From Rhizaria sp. SCN 62-66 (taxonomy: Eukaryota; Rhizaria, unplaced): DNA of 64,000 nt. The stretch spans positions 1 to 64,000 of the forward strand of contig MEDY01000124.1 of the NCBI GenBank assembly GCA_001724265.1, given 5' to 3'. This document shows positions 1 through 10,681 of this stretch, one piece after another (within the stretch, counting starts at the first letter, position 1; each line of letters begins with the position of its first letter). The notes beneath the pieces are model-generated. The model was not told the DNA's origin and ran no database searches. It saw nothing but the letters and a program-made list of their open reading frames with translations. A program made the translations under genes and the position numbers.

Positions 1-1009
1 TGTGGTAATCTAGGGATGTTTATTGGGGATGGGGGGTGCCTCAACATCACAAACCTGTGGGGTGGGAGAGGCAAACGGCCCAATTCGCGACCCCCGTGTC
101 AGCCTCAATTACAGTTGCGGTCATAGCAGATGATAAGTTGACTTGACATTGATTCTGGCAACAGCTACGCATCGTGTATGCATATACCGGTTATCTTCTT
201 GGTTGACGTTGCCTCATCAAATTCTTGAGATGCTAGGACTGATAAGATTTGTCAGCCTGCGAGCACAGTGACAACATGCTAATGTGCATTCCCGACACTC
301 TTGTGCATTATCATGATGGGTAATTACATCGCCAGCACGGATATCATATAGATACGCGTTGTTTCATGCACATGATATTCTTTTATTTTCTTGTAAACAT
401 CATCTTAGGACATAAAGGTCTTGTGAAAGAGATGTGTGCGAGAACTCAGCTCCTTTATGACGGCTGTAGGGGATCAAGGAGATGTCAAACTATTGTATAC
501 GCACGTTTTTCGATTGTTTAAACTTCACAATTAACGCATTGTTGCTATTTTAATGATTGGTATACCATATATGACGCTATACACTCTAAAATACCGTGTT
601 ACTACATTGCCACAAGCTCTATGTTCCGGTGAGAACTAGGTCAAAGCTTCAACGCGAATATTAGTAATTCACAAACAAGTTAAAAAAAAAGATATACAGC
701 GCAGATCTTGTACGGATTTCAAATATGAGCATATCTTGATACACAACGCACTGAAAACTTAACCTCGTTCTGGTAGAAGGGGGTTGCAGAGAGCGGTGCA
801 ACAGTTTCGGAGCCGTTAGAGACGAAATAGGAAGCTTCTGTTGCGACTAATGCTGATCGTCAGACGCAATGATAGAGATTTATTACATTTTTCGGAATTA
901 TTGAAAGTGCATAATAATTATATTCACGCTAAATTTTGTCGATCTTCCTGTGATCTATCTTGTTTTGTTTCCGCTCGTTATTCCCAACGGCTATAGCCCG
1001 GTCAGGCCG
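1..1009. other. AT-rich left flank, no gene seen
   Basis: AT-rich sequence with no ORF of coding character in any frame. It holds a short A-run near 682-690. If the strand alternation of the window continues to the left, this would be the divergent spacer upstream of gene 1. The frame of gene 1 is open back to about 950 without an ATG, so a 5' leader or a small upstream exon (a possible TATAG acceptor lies near 995) cannot be excluded. Confidence 0.5.
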
Positions 1010-4000
1010 ATGTCGATGAACTACGTCGACTCCCGCGCGCCCGTCCTGCACCCCGACTCCATGTCGCACGCAGCCTGGGCACATCTCGACGGATCCGCGG
1101 CCCCCGCACCCCGTCTCGCCACCGCGGCGACCGCGCCCACGCAGCCGCAGCGCATGCAAGCCAAGGCCTACAACTCCAACCAGGTCGGCGCCACGTTCAA
1201 CATGAACCACAACATTCCCGCCGACAACGCGCGTCAGCGCTACTTTGTCTCGCTCCCCGTCGCTACCGCGCCGCCCGGGTTTGTCTCCGTGATGCCTCCG
1301 CAGCCCGCCGGCTCCGCCGTGTACCCCGGCGCAGTGGTCGCGACCCAGCCCCTCCGCCCAGTCCCCATCTCCGCCGCCGCCGGTGCTGTCGCGCCCCACC
1401 TTGTCGCGCCCCACGCACAGCAGTACGTGCAGGGCGGCTTTGCGGCGGCACACTGCCTCGCCCCGCCTGCACCGATGCCGATGCCCGTGTTCACACAGCA
1501 GCACCCGCCTCAACAGCAGTTCGCGCCACCCGTGTTCATGCATCTGCAGCAGCCTGTCGCGCCGTGCCGCTACGTCAACGCCCCTGGCCCAGCGCCCCGC
1601 GTCGCGTCTGGCGCTTGCGCTGGAGTGGCTGTTAACGGCGTGCGCGTGCCGACCCCGGTGCAGGCGGCGCAGCTGGCGGCGCTCACGGCCGAGGTTTCCC
1701 GCCTCCAGGCCCTCGTTACCGCCCGCGACTCCCAGCCACTCTCTCACGTCCCGACTCAGTCGCAGCCTCACGGCGCTGAGCCCCAGTACGCGCCCGCGCC
1801 CGTGGTTGATAACGCCGCCGCCGCTGCCGCCACCGTCGCCGCGTCTGCCGCGCCTGCGGTTGTTAAGGCCGACCCCGCGGCCGAGCGCGCCGCCAAGAAC
1901 GCCGAAGCGGTGCGCCGCGGTCGCGCACGCGCACGCGAGGCGCTGCGGCAGCTGGCGGAGCGCCTGGCCGCTGAGCCGCAGACGACGTCCGAGGCCGCGA
2001 ACCAGGCCGTGCTGCGCGCAACCACTACGGGCACCAAGCGGCTCACGCGCGCGGAGCAAGATGCCTGCGTCGGCAGGCTCTACAAGGTGCCCGCCGCCGC
2101 TGCTGCGACTAAAGGCAAGGGCGCGGGCGGCAATGCCGTGCGCGCGGCGTCTGCGTCGCGGCCCGCCACCGCGTGCGCCGCCGCCAGCCCCCGCACTGCT
2201 GCTCACAGCCACGCCCGCGCGGGGAACGCAGGCGGTGTGGTTCGCGCTGGCACTGCGCGCGCCGCCTCCGCCACCCGTGCCACCGCTGCAAACACCAACG
2301 CCGGCGTGAAGCGCGCTGCAACCGCGAAGTCGTCCAACGCCGGCGCTGCTGCTGCTGCGCCTGCTGGTCCTGTGTGGGCCGCGGGCGGCGGCGGCGGCGT
2401 GCTCGCGCCCGGCGTCGGCGTGCTGTGCGCCGACGCGCTCGCCCGCTTTGCTCTCAGTAGCAGCGACACCACCCACAGCAATAGCAATGCTGTCGTTGTC
2501 AATGCTGCTGCGCCGTACGAATACGCCACACAGGACGCTTTCCACGCCGTCCCCGTGCACCACAACAATGCCGCTGCGGCTGGGTATGTCGCCGTAAGCA
2601 ATGGCAGCGTTGCCAACATTGTTAACGGCGGCGGCGGTGTTCAAGAGAGCCACCAGGGTGCGAGAGCGGCGCCGCGCCCCGGCAGCCCGGGCCAAGTGCG
2701 GTTCAACCCGCTGGTCGAGGTCCGCACTTACGAGCCCGCTTCCCACGGTCACTCCGCTGCGCCTAGTTACGGGCAGGCGGACTACAGCTACAGCGGCGCG
2801 GCAGAGTACTCTGCTGCTGCCCCTGGCGCTGCTGGTGCTGGTGCGGTGTCGCCGCGCGACCTGTACGCCGCCAACGCGCGCCGCCAACACTCTTCGTCGA
2901 GCATGGCCGCGGCGCTCTCACTCCCCGAGCCCGCCGCTCAAGCCCACGGCCACCGCGCCGCCGCTGCGCACGGCCACTCTGCTGCTGCGGCTGTGGCCGT
3001 GGGGGGCGCGGCGATGTCACCTGCGCACGCCTCGCACTCGGCCTCGGCTGCGGCGTACGCGCGCAACAAGCAGCTCGGCTCCGACGCTTCCGCCGTGCGC
3101 GCTGTTCTCTTCCCCCCTGTTGACGTTAACGCCAACAACAGCAACGTCAACTCGCACGGCAACCTTTCGGGCGCGCGCGCTGCTGCGGCGAAGGCTGCCG
3201 CGGCGTCCGCGGCCGCTACCGTCGCGGCCAGCGCCGGCGCGAGCGCCCGCGAGTCTTACCGCGCCCGCAGCGGCAGCTCCGTGGTCTTCGCGGGCGAGGC
3301 CGAGGCGACGGACGCCGACTACGCGCACGCCGCCGCGACCGCGGCCGCGGGCCCCAGTGGCGGCGGCTCCGCCCGCGCGCGCTCCCGCAGCCGCGAGCGC
3401 AGCGCGTACACGAATAACACGAGCATCGCGAGCGCCGACGCCTCCGGCGACGCGTGCGCGGGACTGGGCGCGGAGGCGGCGGCGCTGGCGGCCGCGTTCC
3501 GGGCACGCAACGCGAGCGACTCGTTCCACCTCGCCAACGACAGCGTTACCGTTGCGCCTGACGACACGGTCGGCCGCCCGCGGTCGGCCGCGCGCAGTCC
3601 GCGCCGCGACGTGCAGCCCGTCGCCGCTGCCGCGGCTTGGGGTGATGCGGGGGAGACGCGTCGCGCGGCGGCTGCCATTGCGCAGCGCAACAGCGGCTCC
3701 AGCGGCGTCAGCAACGCGTTCGCCGCGGCTGCTGCGGTGAACGCGGATGCGCGCAACCGCGCCGCGCAGCATGCGCCCGCTTCGGCTGCGGAGGACGGGG
3801 AAATCAACCCTCTGCTAGTCGATTCTGCGAAGATGCAGGCTGATTTTAAGGCCAGGAGCGCGGAGTTGGCTGCTAAGTATTCGCACATTTACGTCCCGAG
3901 CGACGCTGTCCGGGCCGCCAACTTCATCGACGACGGAGGCTGCAACCACTTTGCCGCAGCTGCTGCTCACGGACAGCTTCAGCAGCAGCCGCACCCGCAG

Positions 4001-5947
4001 CACTCGCAGCAACAGCAGCAGCAGCAGGCTGGTGTGCTTGCGGCGTGGGGCGACTCAGCGCGCGCTGCCGAGGTGTTCCGCTCTCGCGCCACCGGATCCT
4101 CCTCCGTCGCTGCGGCCATGTCGCAGCCCGAGCCCGACTCCGCCGCCGAGCCTGCGTCGGCACGCCTCGCCCGCCGGCGCCAGGGCCCCGTCCCGGTTCC
4201 CGCGGCCACGCGCGCGCAGCCTGACGCGGGCGCCTACTACGGCCGCCTCACCGGTGGCTACAACAGCGCGCGCAACAGCTCCCAGGTCTGCATCGGCTTC
4301 AGCGACGAGGGCGAGTGCTGGGACACCAGCAACGGCGCCGCCACCTACGCGCCGCCCGCGGCCGCGAGCGTGCCCGCGGCGGGCGTGGCCAGCGGCGCCG
4401 CCTCCGCGCGCGGCCCCCGCGGCGCGGGCGCAAGTCCCGTGCAAACCGAAAGCGCGCAGGCCGCCGCGCTGCTCTGCCCCGCCGGCGCGGCCGCGGGCGT
4501 GAGCGGCGCGGCCGCCTACGAGCACGCGCGCGAGCTGGAGCGCCAGCGCGCAGCGGCCGCGGCCGAGTCCGCCGCGGCGGAGCAACAGCGCGAGCGCGCG
4601 GCCGCTGCGCAGCGCGCGCTGAAAGTGCAGGTGGCCGCGCTCGAGCAGCAGCGGCAGGGGCTCGTGGCGCAGCAGCAGCAGCAGGTACAGATGCAGCTGC
4701 AGCAGCAGCAGCAGGCGCACGCGATGCGCGTGCAGCAGCAGCATCAACAGCGGCAGCAACAACAGCAGCAAGAGCAGCAGGACTGGTATCATCAGCTGTA
4801 GAGTGCTCGCTCGACCAGCGTTAGTGCCAACCCCAACCACGCGCACAGCGGCCAGCGCTGCTCCGACGCTCTCGTGCGCGGCCAGAGCTACGCTGCGCAA
4901 CAGAAGCAGCTTGAGCAGGCGCAGCTGCAGCAGCAGCGCGCTGCCGCGGCGGCCGGGGCGCAGGCCGCGGTTGCCGCGCTCGGCGACTAGGTCGTGCGCC
5001 GCCAGCAGCAGATCGCGATGCTCCAGCACGCGCTGCAGCACCCTGGCGCCTCCGTTCAGCCACAGCAACAACAGCAGCAGCAGCAGCAGCTCGGTAAGCC
5101 GCGCTACCTGCCCCGGCGCGGCGGCGGACTCGAACGCACTCCCGTCCGCGCCGACGGCGGCAGTTGCCCGTACACCAGTGCAAACACGGCTGTCGGCGGC
5201 GCAAACACTTTCACCTACGATGCCCCTGTCGCCGGCGCAACTGCCAACGCTGCCAGAGGCCCTGCCGCACAGCCTTGCGCGTTCACCGTTGCCGCCAACG
5301 CCCGCAACGGCGCCACCTGCGACCGCCGCCGCGCGCGCGCCCCCGTGTCGTGGTGCGTGTCCTTCAAGGGCCCTACGCAGGGCGTCGACGACGGCTCGGC
5401 GGATTCTGACTCCGAGCAGTGCGCGGGCGACGGCAGCAGCAACAGCAACAGCGGGGCCATTGCGGCCGCGACCGAAACGCTTCGGCAGCTCGCGAAGGAC
5501 CTGCAGGTGCAGGGCACTGCGTGGATGTCTCCCGCGCACCCCAGCAGCGTGGCAAGCCGCAACGGCGAGGACGCCATATCCTGCGCCAGTTCTGTGCCGT
5601 TCACGGGCTACGACGGCGCGTTTGCCCCGCAGTCCCCCGCCGCACCCGCGGCGCAGAGCGGTGCCCCGTTTGCCAGTGCTGGCCAGGCGCAGTGGGCTGA
5701 GGCCCCGCGCCCGCGGACGCCGGTGAATCTCGCCTCGCCTGGCCCGGTCACCGCCGCTCCCGTCTCCGCTTTCGCTCCTCTCTCCACGCCTGCAGCTGCG
5801 CCCGTGTCGCTCTCGGCCACTGTGTCTGCCGCGACGCCGGCCGACAACGAGGCTGCGGCTGGCGCCAATGGCGGTGTCAGCGCTGCCGAGATGAGAGGGT
5901 TTGACGTGCTTGCGTTCTTGGACGAGGCAGACGAGTTCCTCAAGTGA
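1010..5947 (+). CDS. Gln/Ala-rich coiled-coil protein with two in-frame TAG codons (gene 1)
   Basis: No family recognised. The frame starts at the first in-frame ATG (1010) and closes with TGA at 5945, giving 1645 residues if TAG at 4799 (residue 1264) and 4988 (residue 1327) is read as an amino acid. Composition, frame and the Gln/Ala-rich character are the same before, between and after these codons: the residues leading into the first are QQDWYHQL and those after the second are VVRRQQQ. The N-terminal third is Pro/Gln/Ala-rich; residues around 310-380 are charged and probably helical (RARAREALRQLAERLA, then LTRAEQDACVGRLYK). Residues about 1165-1360 form a Gln/Arg/Glu coiled coil, followed by a less biased C-terminal region that includes a Cys-containing patch and an amphipathic segment (LRQLAKDLQVQG). 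Under the standard code this would be split into a 1264-codon gene plus an orphan frame. The existence of the gene is well supported; its function is unknown. Confidence 0.7.
5062..5090 (+). repeat. CAG/CAA poly-Gln tract in gene 1
   Basis: A run of CAG/CAA codons encodes about nine glutamines. Similar shorter tracts occur at about 3996-4026 and 4671-4780. The tracts flank the in-frame TAGs and are one-base neighbours of TAG. Confidence 0.8.
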
Positions 5948-6278
5948 AAGAAACACATCCACGTTCATGCAGAGCTGCAAAGTGTCACAAGTTCAGTGCG
6001 GATATTTTATGACAGATAATGGGTCAAAACAATGTGTATTTCGCCGTGACAAGTTATACGTTTGTTTAGATAGATAGCTAGACTATGTATGGCCACCTCA
6101 CATTCGATCACTTGGAGTGATCACTGTGATTGTTTAAGTAACGGTATTTAGTTAATTCAAATGAGTAAGAGCTCAATTCTTCGCGCTGGCCCATTGTGCG
6201 CGCGTCCAATGAATAAAAATAGTGTCAAAAATAAGCCCACCATGTTTAACATTAATTGGAAACATTGCAACAGAGTTC
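5948..6278. other. Convergent spacer between genes 1 and 2
   Basis: About 330 bp of AT-rich sequence between the TGA of gene 1 and the TAA of APC2, presumably holding both 3' UTRs. An AATAAA lies on the + strand at 6212. No ORF or RNA gene is seen. Confidence 0.6.
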
Positions 6279-9200
6279 TTACTTGCGCACAAATCCGGCG
6301 TCGGTCCTGAGCAGCAGCCCTTGCCGCTCTAGCGCCTCGAGCGCGGCCGCGGCGACTGCGACGCTGAGCCCGCCGTGCACGATGCCGCGCGCGCGCTCGC
6401 TCAGCTGCGCCGCGGTCAGCGCCCGCGTGCTGCTCGCAAACCCGCGCGCCAGCGCCAGCGCCTCCGCGGTCGGCACCACCTCCGCCGCAGCCGCCGCAGC
6501 TGCAGCCGCAGCGGTCGCAGGAGTCCCGCTGGCGTCGTCGGACATCGCGGTCGCAGAGGCGGCCGCAGAGGCGGAGCCGTCGACGCGGGCGCCCGCTCGG
6601 CCCGCGGCGCCGGCGCCAAGCGCGGCAAGCTTGCGCGCCTCGGCCGCCAGCGCCGCGTCCGCGCCAGCCGCCGCGTCCCCGGAGTCGTCGTCGGCGGCGT
6701 TGTCGAGAGGTGGAAACGCGTCCGCGGTGACGAAGCCGCCGTTGCAAGGGACGAGAACGCCCTGCGTTACCCAGTATCGCAGCGCGCGCAGCGCCGCGGC
6801 GGGTCCCACACACACGGCGCGCGCCACCGCGGCCGCGGTCAGCGGCGCGGGGCCGGCTGCCGCGGCTGCCGCGTCTTCGTCGCCGTCGTTGTCGTTGACC
6901 GCAAAGCAGGACATGACCGCGGCGCAGAGCGGCGAGACGGTGAAGGCGCGCGTCTCCCCGTCGCCGGCCTCGAGCTCCAGCGTCACGCAGCCCACGCGCG
7001 GCGCGAAGACGAGCCGCCGCGACGGCGCGCTGCCCGCCGGACCTGCGGCGGCGGCGGCGGCGGCCAGCGAGGGCGGCGGCACCGCGACGGCGCGCGCCAC
7101 GGCCAGCGCCTGCGTGAGCACCGTGCCGGGCACGCGCAGCCCGCGCAGCGCACCGCTGCTGCTGCCGCTGCTGGCGGAGGCAGAATCCGCGGCGGTGGCG
7201 GCGGGGCGCGCGGTGGAGGTCTCTCCGAGGTTGGCGAGCAGTGGGCGGAACGTGTGCTCACCGAGCCCCATCTTGCGCTGCTTGAGCAGCTGCTGCAGAG
7301 CGGCGTGCTGGCGCTGCTCGCGCGCAAGGAGCTGCTCCTCCGCCGCGGAAACACCGGCGCACGCGCGGCGCCATGACGCCGTGCCGCGCGGGCCAACCAA
7401 CACAGCACCATGCGCCTCACTGGCGTCGTCCTCGTCGTTAGCGTCGTCGTCGTCGTCGTCGTCAGAGAGGCCGGTGGGACAGGCGGGCGCGACGGCGAGC
7501 TTCGCCCACTCCGCGGGCCACGCGGCCGTGGCGCCGACAATCACGGTCACTTCACAGCAGCCCGCGCGGCGCGGCGCCGAGGCCTGCAGCAGGCGGCGCG
7601 CCGAGACCAGCGCCGCGGTGACGGGCGAGTCGGGCGCCAGCGACTGCGCCGCGTCCAGCACGATGTTCTGTGAACGCACAGGAAAAAAAAAGAGAAGATA
7701 AAACATGAGGCGAGAGTGTAAAAATATAATTAAAGACAACACATATAACAAAAATATCTTGTCGTTTTTTAAGATGTTAAGATTAGGCTATTTGAGAACG
7801 TACGTCGAAGGCGAAGATGTTGGGTTCCTTGGTCCTGAAGAGCTCTAGCGCGTCCGCAGCGGCCGCCGCGCGGGGATCCGAGCCGTCGAGCGCGCCGCGC
7901 AGCGCGAGCAGCGCGGCCTCGCCCACCACGGCCGCGGACGCGCCGGCCGCGGCGATCAGCAGCGCCAGCGGCGCGACGCCGCCCGCGCCGCCGGTGTGCG
8001 AGTGCGCGCGGCTCTTGCGACCGTGCGCGTGCGAGGTGGAGACTGCGGGGGCGGGCAGAGAAGGCGGCAGCCAGCGCGCCTGCGGGGCCGGGCCCGAGGC
8101 GTCATCCTCGCCGTCGCTGTCGGGCGGCGCCCAGTCAGAGCCGCCGCCACTGTTCGCACTCGCGTTCACACGCACGCTCGCAGCGGCACTTAAAGCAGCG
8201 CGGACGCTTTTCTCTTTACTCTTACCCTTGCTCGGTGTGCTCGTGTACGCGCCTGCGCCAGCGTCTGCCTCTGCATCAGGGTGAGTTTGACTGGGCGAAA
8301 CGTACTCGGATAGAGCTGGCACAGACGCGAGCTCAGCGCGCTGCCGCTCGGTCAGCGCGCCCGTCGCGGCGGCCGCGAGCCAGCCGGCGCGCGCGCGGCG
8401 CGGCACCGCGAGCCCGCCAGCCCCGACCGCCGCGGCGGGCGCGAGCAGCGACAGCGGCAGCCCGGGCGTGTGCGCGGGCGCTAGGAAGGCCGCCGCGAGC
8501 AGCCGCGCGGGCTCGGCGCCGCGCGTGCGCAGGTGCGACGCCGCGGCAACCAGCAGGGCCGCGGTGGCGGGACCTACAGTCATTGCGGTGTTCGGCGACG
8601 CATGCGCACTGGGTCCATCGCCATTGCTGTCGAACGAGGCACCGTGCACCCATGCGACGTCATCGCTCGCGCTGAACTCGATATCGTGAACACTGTTCAA
8701 CGAGTCAGAGGTAGAGCTTGCATCCGCACTGGAGGAGTTGAAGCAGCCTAACCCAGAGAACGCGCGCGACGACAGCGGCGGCGCGTCCCAGCCCTTGGGA
8801 TCGGCCGCCGCGGCCGCCTCCGCGGCCTCGAGCGCGGGGACGATGTGGAAGAGCGCGAGCAGCAGCCGGAGCACCGAGCCCGTGGCCGTGGCCGCGTGCA
8901 GCACCGCGCGCGCCGCTCCCGCCGACACTGCGTGCGACACTCGCAGCGGCGACTGAGACTCTGCCGCGCCGTCCGCCGCGGCCGCAGCGGGGCCGCGCTG
9001 CTCGGCGGCGACGGCGGCGGCGGCCACGCCCACGGCGGCCACAGCGGCGAGGTCCCCGACTGCGGCCGCGGCCGCCGCGGCGGGGCCGCCCAGTCCGAGC
9101 GCGATGTCGACGGTCGCGGCGACGAGGGACCGGGAGAGCGCGGTGCATGCGGCGCGGGCGGCGGCGCGGGCGGCGGCGGGCGCGGCGTCGCGAGGCAGCG

Positions 9201-10152
9201 CGGGTGCGAGCGCGGCGACGGCGCAGCGCAGGCGGAACGAGAGCCCCGGGAGGGCGGAGCCCGCGATTGCGCCGGAGAGCAGCGCGGCGGCGGCGGCGGA
9301 TGCGGCGTCGGCGGCGGCTGCGGAGAGCGCGCGCGCGGCGGCGGCGGCAAGCGGGGCCGCGGCGCCCAGCGCGGAGAGCTGGAGACAGGCGCGGCGCCAC
9401 GGGGCGAGGGCGGGGGCAGCGCCGGAGAGCGCGCCGTCCGTGGTGACGAGGACTGCGCGCGCGGCGGCGGCGGCGAGAAGGCCCTCGAGCACGGCCGCGA
9501 GCGGCGGCGCGGGAGCCGGCAGCAGCGCGGACGCAACGTGGGCCTGCGCGCGCGCGCGGAGCCACTCGTAGCGCGACGCCACGGCTACGGTCACGGAAGC
9601 TGCGGAGAACACGTTAGAAGCGGCTGCGTTGCTAACAGACGACGTGAGGGCACTGGCAAGCTCCACAGCGTACGACGTCGCTGCCAGCTCTTCTGGGGTA
9701 TCTGCTGTGTTGCTCGCCAACAGCGCGGAGCGGCCGTGGGCCGCATGCGCGACTGCGAGGTCGAGGACGGCGGCGACGGCGAGCCAGGCCCGCGCGGCGG
9801 GCGACAGATACAGCGCGTCCGTGGCGGCGGCGGCGGCGGCGCAGGTCGAGTCGCGGGCAAACTGCTGCAGCTGCGCCGCGGTAAGCGTCTGCATGGGTGC
9901 GGAGGAGAGCACGGCGTACTGCAGCGCGGGGCGCGCGAGGTGCTGGGTGAGGGCGGCGACGATGGAGGACTGCCAACGAGCCTGCCACTCGTCGCGCAGC
10001 GCGGAGACAAGCTCGGCGCCCAAGAAAGGCGAGATAAGACCTGCGAAGTCACCAACCGATGGGACTGACTCTGAAGATGCCGAGAGTGCATCTGAATGTG
10101 CAAGGAACAAGTCCCATGCTGCACCGAGGTCTGGCTCGGGCAGGCAGGACAT
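6279..10152 (-). CDS. APC2: Anaphase-promoting complex subunit 2 (cullin-like scaffold)
   Basis: Two exons on the minus strand, 10152-7804 and 7667-6279, joined in phase 0 to give 1245 residues; start ATG at 10152, stop TAA. APC2 is the cullin-family subunit that binds the RING subunit APC11 in the nuclear/cytosolic APC/C ubiquitin ligase. The C-terminal half matches APC2 in order: a strand with VTVIVGATAAWPAEW (family: VILSS..WPPF), then RRLVFAPRVGCVTLELE and TVSPLCAAVMSCF (family: LSWKH.LG.VTM, TP.QAAII.YF), a winged helix with LRALRYWVTQGVLVP, and a last winged-helix segment ending LERQGLLLRTDAGFVRK, equivalent to the APC2 C-terminus. The N-terminal two thirds is Ala-rich and helical, as expected for cullin repeats, but too diverged to align by eye. 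Acidic and Ala-rich inserts make it longer than the usual 820 or so residues. APC2 is a better match than a canonical cullin because the C-terminal WHB segment is APC2-like and no neddylation motif is visible. Confidence 0.8.
7668..7803 (-). other. Intron of APC2
   Basis: Donor GTACGTTC, acceptor GTTCACAG, 136 nt, phase 0, AT-rich. Splicing joins ...IFAFD to NIVLDAAQ and keeps one frame across both exons. Confidence 0.8.
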
Positions 10153-10681
10153 GCTATTTGCGCAGAGAGGAACCCGGGTATGCACGGAGAGAGATATGAA
10201 CGGGTATATGAGCGCCTACGAAGGAATAATTTGAAAAACAAAATGTCACCCCACGCAGACATTTAAATTCACCAGGAACTTTCCTATTCACAGACATTTT
10301 CTCGTGTTAGCCTTGTGTTAAATTGATGTCCTCGTTCAAATTTGGATCCCACAGTCTTCGAGGCCGAGCTGGTCTGCTGCGGAGGCGCAGCAACAAAGCA
10401 GCACTTTGTTGCTGCACAGTGCCAGAGGTACTTCGCTAAAACAGCCTGTACACTTGAAGTGTACCGTAAATAAGAATGATTTTGTGATGTCATATGTCAA
10501 CACGCATTATTGCTAATGGATTCAAGTGGAATGTTCCGTGCAACGAATGTTACACCTGGATGCCGTCTCACCTTACACTGACTTGAACATCGCTCCGCAC
10601 AGAACCTTATCTCGAGCTTTCCTTGCTATACTTGCACTGGCGTTGCAGTTCCGTAGCGCAACGTCCGTGGCTTAGGCAAGG
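10153..10681. promoter_or_regulatory. Divergent promoter region, APC2 / gene 3
   Basis: About 530 bp between two opposed ATGs, so both promoters must lie here unless they reach into the genes. Base composition is mixed, less GC-rich than either gene. I see no distinct motif and no ORF of coding character. Confidence 0.5.

Noticed and set aside
929-2890. Long minus-strand ORF opposite gene 1
   Set aside because: It is a GC-driven shadow with Arg/Gly/Val-rich nonsense composition; the + strand frame has the coherent Ala/Gln protein. Similar antisense ORFs at 4055-5980, 55831-57618 and 57287-58930 were rejected for the same reason.
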